NCBI GenBank assembly: GCA_027451565.1
Contig: DAIDJC010000057.1
Location: 1 to 13,489 of the forward strand
Origin: Limisphaerales bacterium
GTDB lineage: Bacteria > Verrucomicrobiota > Verrucomicrobiia > Limisphaerales > UBA11358
Direction of reading: 5' to 3'
DNA length: 13,489 bases
Shown: positions 1 through 7,009 of the stretch, one piece after another
Layout of the letters: every line of letters starts with the position of its first letter
Numbering within the stretch: the first letter of the stretch is position 1
Notes under the pieces: model-generated
What the model was told of the DNA's origin: nothing
Seen by the model: only the letters and a program-made list of their open reading frames with translations
The model's database searches: none
Translations under genes and position numbers: made by a program

Positions 1-63
1 TCATCCGCCGCTCCCGCCAAGACCGCAAAAACCACCCAAAAGCCAATGTTCCTTGAAATTTAG
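1..63 (+). CDS. possible 3' end of an upstream gene (partial, unknown product)
   Basis: Frame 1 is open from the window edge to a TAG at 61-63 and would encode a 20-residue tail rich in Ala, Lys, Thr and Pro, ending in Pro-Met-Phe-Leu-Glu-Ile. The composition resembles the basic, low-complexity tail of some bacterial proteins, but the piece is too short to identify. Frames 2 and 3 also lack early stops, so coding is not proven. If real, the gene lies on the same strand as the sigma factor and ends 71 bp before it. No function is proposed. Confidence 0.3.
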   Translation, partial: SSAAPAKTAKTTQKPMFLEI

Positions 64-96
64 ATGCGTCTGCCCTGCCGCAGAGAGCCCAGGGGC

Positions 97-134
97 TTGC
101 GAAGCTTTCGGATTGTCTTATAATGTGACAATCC
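97..134 (+). promoter_or_regulatory. candidate promoter and 8-bp inverted repeat before the ECF sigma gene
   Basis: A perfect 8-bp inverted repeat (GGATTGTC at 110-117, GACAATCC at 127-134) flanks a 9-base centre containing the exact -10 consensus TATAAT (119-124). A -35-like TTGCGA lies at 97-102, giving a 16-bp spacer. Transcription would then start around 130-132, only a few bases before the ATG at 135. No Shine-Dalgarno sequence is visible, so a leaderless message is plausible. The palindrome could be an operator over the -10 box or a small hairpin at the start codon. The sequences are seen directly; promoter function is inferred. Confidence 0.5.
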
Positions 135-692
135 ATGAGTGACGTCACGTTGATTTTGAGGTCAATCGGGCGGGGTGAGAAGCAAGCCTCTGAAGAGTTG
201 TTGCCGTTGGTTTACGATGAACTGAGGCGGTTGGCCACCATTCGGATGGCCCAGCAGGCTGCCGGGCACACTTTGCAGCCCACAGCCTTGGTTCATGAAG
301 CTTGGATGCGTTTGGTGGAAGATGGTGCGCGGTCCTGGGAGAATCGAGCGCACTTTTTTGGGGCCGCCTCCGAGGCCATGCGCAGAATTTTGGTGGATAC
401 GGCCCGTCGCAAGGCGCGGCTCAAGCGCGGCGGAGGCATGGAAAGGTTGAATCTGGATGCGGTCGAAATTGCGCAGAGCACTCCAGATGAGGATATTCTT
501 TTGATAGACGAAGCATTGGAGCATCTGGAAAAGCTGGATGAAGAGCGCGCTAGGGTGGTGGTGCTCAAGTTTTTCGGAGGGTTGACCAATGCCGAGGTCG
601 GCCAAAATTTGGGAATTGGGGAGCGAACGGTGGATCGTCACTGGTCCTTTGCAAAAGCCTGGCTTTTGCGATGGATACGGGCACGTCACTGA
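135..692 (+). CDS. ECF-family RNA polymerase sigma factor (kinase-associated type)
   Basis: This 185-residue protein is a normal length for an ECF sigma factor. Region sigma-2 spans about residues 14-100: a helical segment containing TLQPTALVHEAWMRL, then the basic helix AMRRILVDTARRKARLKRGG. Region sigma-4 spans about 125-182, with a helix-turn-helix near 150-172 (GLTNAEVGQNLGIGERTVDR). The TALVHEA and RRKARLKRGG segments match the ECF subgroup common in Planctomycetes, Acidobacteria and Verrucomicrobia (TIGR02999-like, from memory). It would direct RNA polymerase to its own promoter set. No anti-sigma factor is adjacent. Instead a transmembrane Ser/Thr kinase starts 75 bp downstream, as in ECF groups thought to be controlled by phosphorylation. 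The ATG at 135 has no visible ribosome binding site and follows the palindrome directly; no better in-frame start was seen. Confidence 0.9.
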   Translation: MSDVTLILRSIGRGEKQASEELLPLVYDELRRLATIRMAQQAAGHTLQPTALVHEAWMRLVEDGARSWENRAHFFGAASEAMRRILVDTARRKARLKRGGGMERLNLDAVEIAQSTPDEDILLIDEALEHLEKLDEERARVVVLKFFGGLTNAEVGQNLGIGERTVDRHWSFAKAWLLRWIRARH

Positions 693-767
693 TGGATTTG
701 CCGCTCGCATCATTTAGTGGCGGGTTTTTGCCCTTTAAAGGCGTATGAAAGTCTGGGGACAGTGAAA

Positions 768-2963
768 ATGGACGTCAGCCTTCATCGTGAGGAATCATTG
801 TTTTGCGCCGCCTTGGAGATTGGGGATCCCGGGTTGCGGGCGGCGTTTTTGGACCGGGAATGCGCCGGGGATTCCGCGTTGCGCGAGGCTGTGGAAGAAT
901 TGCTTCAGGCACAAGCCGGAGCGAATGAATTTTTTGCCAATGTCAGCATGTCCTTGATGCCGCCTTCGGATGAGGCCATGGACCTCTCCACCCCGATGGA
1001 GACTTCAGATATCGGACAGGCATCCCAGAACATTGGTCCCTATAAGTTGCTGCAGAGACTGGGTGAGGGAGGCTGCGGTGTCGTGTACATGGCGGAACAG
1101 GAAAAGCCGGTGCGACGCCGGGTAGCGCTTAAAATCATCAAACTGGGGATGGACACCAAAAATGTCATCGCCCGTTTTGAGGCCGAGCGGCAGGCCCTGG
1201 CAATGATGGATCATCCCAACATTGCCCGGGTTCTGGATGCCGGGGCCACTGAATCGGGCAGACCCTACTTTGTCATGGAATTGGTGCGCGGGGTGAAAAT
1301 CACGGACTTTTGCGATCAGCGCGAGATGGACACCCCGCAGCGTCTGAAGCTGTTCATCCATGTGTGCCAGGCCATCCAGCACGCCCACCAAAAAGGCATC
1401 ATCCATCGAGACATCAAGCCTTCGAATATTCTCGTGACCATGCTGGATGGCGTGCCGGTGCCCAAAGTGATAGATTTTGGAATAGCGAAGGCGACAGAGG
1501 GCAGGCTGACGGATAATACTATTTTTACCGCCTATGAGCAATTCATAGGAACGCCGGCCTATATGAGCCCGGAACAGGCGGAAATGAGCGCGATGGACGT
1601 GGATACACGAAGCGACATTTACAGCCTGGGGGTGCTGCTGTATGAACTGCTGACGGGAAGACCGCCCTTTGAAACCAAAGAACTTCTGCGGGACGGTGTG
1701 GCAGGCATGCGCAACACCCTGCGCGAGCGGGAACCCCAAAGGCCCTCGCATATTGTGACCACCATGCAGGGCCGGGCGCTGACCCAACTGGCGCATTCAC
1801 GCCATTCAGAGCCATTTAAAATCATCACCCAGTTGCGCGGGGACCTGGATTGGATTGTCTTGCGCGCCCTGGAGAAAAACCGGGCTCGAAGGTATGAGAC
1901 CGCGAATGGCCTGGCCATGGATATCCAGCGCTATTTGGATGACGAGCCCATCGTTGCGCGGCCTCCGAGCCGGCTTTATCGCCTGGAAAAACTGGTGCGC
2001 CGCAACCGGGTGGTCTTTGTATCGGGAATCATCGTCATGGCGGTGTTGGTCATTGGCTTGGTGGTTTCCACCAGGCTCATGTTCAAGGAGAGGCAGGCCC
2101 GGCAGCGCGCCGAAGCAGCCGAGAAACAGGAAAGCCTTTTGCGGAAGGAGGCTGAGGACCGGGAAAAAGTCACCAAGGCCGCCTTTTTGATTAATCTTGG
2201 AAGAAACCAGGAAGCCGATGACATGGTTGAGAATATCTTGAAAATTCAGCCTTCGTTGGAGGCTGAGAACGTGTTGCGCACCCTTGGTTCCTGGCATGCC
2301 CTGAATGGCCGGTGGGATCGTGCGGCAAATCGTTTCACCCTGCTTTTGCAGGCCGATCAAAGCGACCGATCCTTGATGATTAGTTCAGATCTGCTGCTGG
2401 CCGGCCCGATTCAAATTGAACGGGGCGACCAGCAGGGCTACGAGCATTTTCGCAAGGCCGCCATTGCCCGTTTCAAGGGCACATCGAATCCCATAGACGC
2501 GGAACGCACTCTCAAAATCAGCCTCCTTCTTCCTGCAGATGCGGGCATCATGAAATCGCTCGATAGTTTTAACGATGTTGCCGTGAGCTCTTTTGCTCAC
2601 GAAAAAGAGGACGTTATCATGACCCCCTGGAGGTACGTCTCCGTGGCTTTGATGGCCTATCGGCAGGATGATGTGCCCAATTCGATTTACTGGTGCCAGA
2701 AATGCCTGGCTTACCCCATGAGCAACGTTGCCCGAAACGCCACGGCTCATGTCATTCTGGCGATGGCCTTTTTCAAGGAGGGCAAATTCGATTCTGCCAA
2801 CTCAGAGCTGACGCAGGGCCGTAACATGATCAACAGCGCCTTTGTGGAGGGCTTGCCTGAGGGGAATGGCCTCAATGGTTGGTGGTATGACTGGCTTTTT
2901 GCCCGCATCCTGCTGCGCGAGGCGGATGGATTGATTCAAAACCAGCCAGCCAGCACAAAATAA
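768..2963 (+). CDS. transmembrane serine/threonine protein kinase with TPR-like C-terminal region
   Basis: The protein has 731 residues from the ATG at 768. This start is preferred over the GTG at 717 because GGGGA (755-759) sits 8 bases upstream and the N-terminal segment (MDVSLHREESLFCAALEIGD) matches the usual opening of these kinases. An N-terminal helical region (1-70) precedes the kinase domain (about 90-395). Visible are the glycine loop GEGGCG (99-104), Lys122, candidate Glu139, HRDIKPSN with catalytic Asp215 and Asn220, DFG at 236-238 and SPE at 267-269, so the kinase should be active. One membrane helix lies near 415-434, followed by a charged coiled coil (439-470) and a helical TPR-like part to the end, probably periplasmic. 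It follows the ECF sigma gene by 75 bp, so that sigma factor is the likely substrate. That link is inferred from known ECF-kinase pairs. The signal sensed by the C-terminal part is unknown. Confidence 0.92.
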   Translation: MDVSLHREESLFCAALEIGDPGLRAAFLDRECAGDSALREAVEELLQAQAGANEFFANVSMSLMPPSDEAMDLSTPMETSDIGQASQNIGPYKLLQRLGEGGCGVVYMAEQEKPVRRRVALKIIKLGMDTKNVIARFEAERQALAMMDHPNIARVLDAGATESGRPYFVMELVRGVKITDFCDQREMDTPQRLKLFIHVCQAIQHAHQKGIIHRDIKPSNILVTMLDGVPVPKVIDFGIAKATEGRLTDNTIFTAYEQFIGTPAYMSPEQAEMSAMDVDTRSDIYSLGVLLYELLTGRPPFETKELLRDGVAGMRNTLREREPQRPSHIVTTMQGRALTQLAHSRHSEPFKIITQLRGDLDWIVLRALEKNRARRYETANGLAMDIQRYLDDEPIVARPPSRLYRLEKLVRRNRVVFVSGIIVMAVLVIGLVVSTRLMFKERQARQRAEAAEKQESLLRKEAEDREKVTKAAFLINLGRNQEADDMVENILKIQPSLEAENVLRTLGSWHALNGRWDRAANRFTLLLQADQSDRSLMISSDLLLAGPIQIERGDQQGYEHFRKAAIARFKGTSNPIDAERTLKISLLLPADAGIMKSLDSFNDVAVSSFAHEKEDVIMTPWRYVSVALMAYRQDDVPNSIYWCQKCLAYPMSNVARNATAHVILAMAFFKEGKFDSANSELTQGRNMINSAFVEGLPEGNGLNGWWYDWLFARILLREADGLIQNQPASTK

Positions 2964-3029
2964 GGAAGGCAGGCTTTGGTAGTCCATTCATGAGTCGCAG
3001 AGGCATAAAATGACCGATTCGTATTTCAA

Positions 3030-6000
3030 ATGAAAAATAAATGGATGGCGATGGTTATTTGGGCGGGGTTTTTGGCGCAGGCCGGGCTTCATGCGGCGAC
3101 CCTGACCCTGACGGCGCAAGAGCCCACGCCTGGAGCCGATGATGTGGGTAATTTTTCAGGGGCCACCCACGATGGGGCCAATGTCACTGACGGAGGCGTG
3201 TATGCAGATGGCCCGGCCAATGACGCGTTCACTTATGTTGCAGCAGACAGGGCGAGCCAGGGACAGACATTCACCACCGGCGCCAGTGCCAATGGTTATT
3301 TCCTGTCCAGCGTTTGGCTGAGGCACGTGGGTTACATCAACAACACTGCTCTCACCTGGTGGGAGATGAACAGTGGGGTGACTCTGACGGTGCGGGTGAC
3401 GGATCCCGCCTTGGCCGGGAAAGAGGGTTTCGCGTTGGATGTGGATGCCTACACCACCACGGGCAACGAGGGATGGGCTGGAGGATTCAATTCAACCAAT
3501 GGTGACGGCCTGTGGGTGGAGATCAAGCTGTCCAAGCCGGTGTGGCTGGCTCCAAACAAAACCTATGGCTTTGATGTCACCAGTTCCGCCTCGGGCGCCT
3601 TTTTTGAATGGCTGGGCACATCTAACAATGTGTATGTGGGCGGAAGCGCTTACAACGGAAGCACGGCGGGGGCGCCGGACAACACATTGAACCCGCTCGT
3701 TGGGGACCGTGTTTTTCTGGTTTCCCTGTCATCCGCCTCCCAGCCTCCAGCGCCATTCAATCCCCTGGTGGCGGTTCCATTTGACCTTACCAATGTCAGC
3801 CTTCTCTCAAGCCAATTCCAAACAAACATGATGGTGGACGAGGCTTATCTTTTGAGCCTTAATCCAGATAGTTTGCTGTATAATTACCGGTCCAACGTGG
3901 GGCTATCCACCAGCAATGCGCCACCTTTGGGCGGGTGGGAGGCCCCCGGTTTCACCCTTTGCAGCGGCCATTTTATCGGACATTATCTCTCTGCCTGTTC
4001 GCAGTTGTATGCCAGCACCGGGGATCCCAGGTTGAAAGCAAGAACAGATTATCTTGTATCCCAACTTGCGCAGTGTCAGGCCAAATCCGCCACGGCGGGT
4101 TTCAACCCGGGTTACCTCGCCGCGTTTCCGGAATATTACATCACCGATGTGATCAACGGGTCGCAAAACGGGTATTTTTCCGTGCCCTGGTACACCATTC
4201 ACAAGGTCATGGCTGGTTTGCTGGACACGTATCAACACACGGGCAATGTCCAGGCGCTGACTGTGGTCACCAACATGGCCAACTGGGTCTTTGCCCGAAT
4301 CAGTCCGCTGGGCCCCAACCAAATTCAAGCCATGTTGAACTACCGCGAATATGGCGGCATGAACGAGGTGCTGGCCAACCTGTATGCTGTAACCGGTAAT
4401 TCGAACGACCTGCTGCTCGCCTCCGATTTCGACAAGCAATCCCTGTTTGTGCCGCTTGCAGGCGGACAGGACGTTCTGAACGGACTCCATGACAACACCC
4501 AGATTCCTGAAATCATTGGAGCGGCGCGGGAATACGAGTTGACCGGCGCCCCGTCCTACCTGTCCTTATCTCAATTCTTCTGGAGCGACGTTGCGTACAA
4601 CCGCACCTATGTCATTGGCGGAAGCGGGGACAGCGAGCATTTTTTTCCGACCAATGATTTTCCGGCGCATGTGGACCCTGAGACCTGCGAGACCTGCTGC
4701 ACCTATAACATCCTGAAACTCACCCGGCATTTGTTCGAGTGGGCGCCCTCTGCGGCCGCCATGGATTTTTACGAGCGCGGACTTTATAACCAAATCCTGG
4801 GATCGCAGGAGGGCCTGGAGGGCATGATGACGTATTTCGTTTCATTGGAGCCGGGCCATTTCAAGACTTATTCCACCCCCACCAATTCCTTTTGGTGCTG
4901 CGATGGCACCGGGGTGGAAAACCATTCCAAGTATGGCGACACCATTTATTTTCAGGGGACCAATTCGCTCTACTGGAATCTCTTCATTCCCTCGCGCTTA
5001 AACTGGCCGGAGAAGGGTCTGACCGCAGTGCAAACCACCGCGTTTCCAATGGAAGACACCTCTGAATTGACTTTCCAATGCACAAATCCGGTGCCTTTGA
5101 CGTTGTATATCCGTTATCCCTCCTGGGCCCAGTCTGGCATGTCAGTCAGGATCAATGGAGCAATGCAGGTCATTACCAACCTTCCTGGAAGCTATGTGGG
5201 CATTAGCCGTGAGTGGCAAGACAATGACCAGGTGCAAATCACCCTGCCTATGACGTTGCGTGCCGAGGCCCTGCAGGACGCTACCAACACGGTGGCATTA
5301 TTTTACGGGCCGATTCTTTTGGCCGGGGAATTGGGAACCAACGGGATGCCGGCAAGCGATTTTGCGGCTGGCCAGCTTGACCTTGTAAACACGCCCATTC
5401 CACCCGCGACGGTGCCATTCATCGTGGCAGATGACATTTCATCCTTTCTGAGCAACACGGTTCCAGCACCGGGAAGCCCATTGACTTTTCAGACCAGGGG
5501 GCTGGGCCAGCCCCGGGATGTGACGCTGATACCTTTTTATCAGTTACAGCACCAGCGTTATTCAGTTTATTGGAACCTTACGACGCCAGCCCAATGGCAG
5601 CAATTTGCCAATTCCAATGCCGTGGCCGAGGCGACTTTGATTGATCAGGTCGCAATCGGCAACGCCGCCTCCGAGGCTGCCCACGACCTGCTGGCCACCA
5701 ACAGCAACACCGGCGCATTTGGAGGACTGAACTGGCGCGACGCCAATGAGAACCTCTCCTCCACCGGAGCCTTCGGCTACACCATGGCCGTCCAACCGGA
5801 TGCGACCAATGAGCTGGCTTGCACCTTTTGGGGCAGTGACAGTGGAGCCCGGGTCTTTGACATACTTGTGCAAGGCTCTGTGATTGCCACCGAGACCCTC
5901 ACCAATGATGACCCAGGAGTGTTTTTTACGGTTCGCTATCCCATACCCTACAACCTTACCCTTGGGCAAACAAACGTCACTGTTTTGTTTGAAGCCCACC

Positions 6001-6521
6001 CGGGCACCATGGCGGGAGGGGTGTTTGGACTGCAAACCGTTTCGGCTATAAACCCAGGCGTGTTTGAGGGGATTGGAATGACGATTGCCAAAAACCAGAT
6101 ACTGGGATCCGCAACCCAAGCGGCCAGCGTGGTGGACGATTTCCAAAACCTGACCAACCACCCGATTAATTTGAGCCCTTGGCTGGCGCTGGTTTCCAGT
6201 GATACCAATGTGATTACCATTGGTCCAAACAACCAATTGATCACAGTCGGCCCAGGCAAAGCCATCATTACCGCCAATTACCTGGGCCGCTCCACCTCGC
6301 AAGTGGTGACTGTATTGGCAGCCTCCCTTAAAATTTCCATGGTTGGGACCAACGCCATGATTCGCTGGCCCAGTAATTCGGCCAGCCTTGAATCTACTCC
6401 AAGCCTGGGCCGGGCCGCCGCCTGGGCGCCGGTTGCAGGCCAGATTGCCTCCACCAATGGCTTCAACGGCCTTGCCACGCCGGTGTCAAACTCGGCCAGG
6501 TTCTTTCGTTTGCGATATTGA
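3030..6521 (+). CDS. secreted multidomain glycoside hydrolase, GH127/GH146 (DUF1680) beta-L-arabinofuranosidase-like
   Basis: The 1163-residue product begins with a signal peptide (hydrophobic 7-20, likely cut after LHA near 22). Residues 23-235 form a beta-rich, carbohydrate-binding-like region. The catalytic (alpha/alpha)6 domain spans about 245-770. By comparison with the zinc-dependent arabinofuranosidase HypBA1, Glu536 (GDSEHF) is the likely acid/base; Glu554 and Cys556 (CETCCTYN) and the Cys623-Cys624 pair (FWCCDGTGVENHSKYGD) are the likely zinc and nucleophile site. Residues about 830-1005 (HQRYSVYWNL, CTFWGSDSGARVFDILVQGS, GVFG) match the accessory domains found in this family (DUF4986/DUF6805-like, from memory). 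A Big2-like Ig domain (1010-1098) and a C-terminal FFRLRY tail typical of verrucomicrobial exported proteins follow. It probably releases L-arabinofuranose from plant glycans; the exact substrate cannot be read. It lies 66 bp after the kinase, on the same strand, with no clear ribosome binding site. Confidence 0.88.
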   Translation: MKNKWMAMVIWAGFLAQAGLHAATLTLTAQEPTPGADDVGNFSGATHDGANVTDGGVYADGPANDAFTYVAADRASQGQTFTTGASANGYFLSSVWLRHVGYINNTALTWWEMNSGVTLTVRVTDPALAGKEGFALDVDAYTTTGNEGWAGGFNSTNGDGLWVEIKLSKPVWLAPNKTYGFDVTSSASGAFFEWLGTSNNVYVGGSAYNGSTAGAPDNTLNPLVGDRVFLVSLSSASQPPAPFNPLVAVPFDLTNVSLLSSQFQTNMMVDEAYLLSLNPDSLLYNYRSNVGLSTSNAPPLGGWEAPGFTLCSGHFIGHYLSACSQLYASTGDPRLKARTDYLVSQLAQCQAKSATAGFNPGYLAAFPEYYITDVINGSQNGYFSVPWYTIHKVMAGLLDTYQHTGNVQALTVVTNMANWVFARISPLGPNQIQAMLNYREYGGMNEVLANLYAVTGNSNDLLLASDFDKQSLFVPLAGGQDVLNGLHDNTQIPEIIGAAREYELTGAPSYLSLSQFFWSDVAYNRTYVIGGSGDSEHFFPTNDFPAHVDPETCETCCTYNILKLTRHLFEWAPSAAAMDFYERGLYNQILGSQEGLEGMMTYFVSLEPGHFKTYSTPTNSFWCCDGTGVENHSKYGDTIYFQGTNSLYWNLFIPSRLNWPEKGLTAVQTTAFPMEDTSELTFQCTNPVPLTLYIRYPSWAQSGMSVRINGAMQVITNLPGSYVGISREWQDNDQVQITLPMTLRAEALQDATNTVALFYGPILLAGELGTNGMPASDFAAGQLDLVNTPIPPATVPFIVADDISSFLSNTVPAPGSPLTFQTRGLGQPRDVTLIPFYQLQHQRYSVYWNLTTPAQWQQFANSNAVAEATLIDQVAIGNAASEAAHDLLATNSNTGAFGGLNWRDANENLSSTGAFGYTMAVQPDATNELACTFWGSDSGARVFDILVQGSVIATETLTNDDPGVFFTVRYPIPYNLTLGQTNVTVLFEAHPGTMAGGVFGLQTVSAINPGVFEGIGMTIAKNQILGSATQAASVVDDFQNLTNHPINLSPWLALVSSDTNVITIGPNNQLITVGPGKAIITANYLGRSTSQVVTVLAASLKISMVGTNAMIRWPSNSASLESTPSLGRAAAWAPVAGQIASTNGFNGLATPVSNSARFFRLRY

Positions 6522-6551
6522 ATGAATCCACATGCCGTGATTGGATTTGTT
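6521..6551 (+). terminator. weak hairpin after the glycoside hydrolase gene
   Basis: Starting at the last base of the stop codon, AATGAATCCA (6521-6530) can pair with TGGATTTGTT (6542-6551) through ten pairs, two of them G-U. A possible CA/TG extension lies inside the loop. The stem is AT-rich and no long T run follows, so it is a poor intrinsic terminator at best. It could also be a 3' stabilising hairpin. Confidence 0.22.
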
Positions 6552-6652
6552 CAAAACGCATGCTGACCAAGAGATAAGCGTCTTCAATGGCGGCTCAAAT
6601 AATTGCGGCATTTTTCATGTTGCCATTGACCTTGAACTTTTTGTGAGGTTGA

Positions 6653-7009
6653 ATGGCCAGCGTTAAATATTTTACGCCCATGGAATTAAATCATTTATCA
6701 AATGCATCCCGGTTCAGCCATGTTGTTGTGTTTTGGACTGATCCGGCCCAGCCGGGCGCTGCGGATGAATTGATGGCCGGAGCCCGAAAGTATCTTCAAC
6801 CCATTCCTGGCATCCAGTTTTTTCATGTTGGGAAAATGGTTGGCAGCCAGCGCCCGGTGGTGGACCAGACCTATCAGGTGGCGTTAAATACGGTTTTTGC
6901 CAGCAAACAGGCGCAGGATGACTACCAGGTGCATCCTTTGCACCTGGAGTTTGTGGCGCGATGCGTCAAGCCTTTGGTCAAGCGCGTTTTGGTTTACGAT
7001 TTTGCCTGA
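6653..7009 (+). CDS. Dabb (stress-responsive A/B barrel) domain protein
   Basis: This 118-residue protein carries one Dabb-type ferredoxin-like domain from about residue 20 to the end. The family pattern is visible: an N-terminal strand FSHVVVFW, a helix ending in YLQPIPGI, the strand FFHVGKM, the central strand YQVALNTVFAS, the YQVHPLHLEFV segment, and the closing strand KRVLVYDF. Such domains usually form dimeric beta barrels; many members have no proven function, and some are small enzymes or stress proteins. The ATG at 6653 is supported by GAGGT at 6645-6649, one of the better ribosome binding sites in the window. The nine residues before the domain leave a later start (codon 10) possible. 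It stands 131 bp after the hydrolase gene. Its last 16 bp overlap the 3' end of the convergent histidine kinase gene. Confidence 0.83.
   Translation: MASVKYFTPMELNHLSNASRFSHVVVFWTDPAQPGAADELMAGARKYLQPIPGIQFFHVGKMVGSQRPVVDQTYQVALNTVFASKQAQDDYQVHPLHLEFVARCVKPLVKRVLVYDFA

Noticed and set aside
1005..1796. 263-residue open frame on the minus strand
   Set aside because: It is antisense to the kinase catalytic domain and rich in His and Gln, as expected of a shadow.
5562..6302. 246-residue open frame on the minus strand
   Set aside because: It is antisense to the accessory domains of the glycoside hydrolase, with no domain or start-site support.
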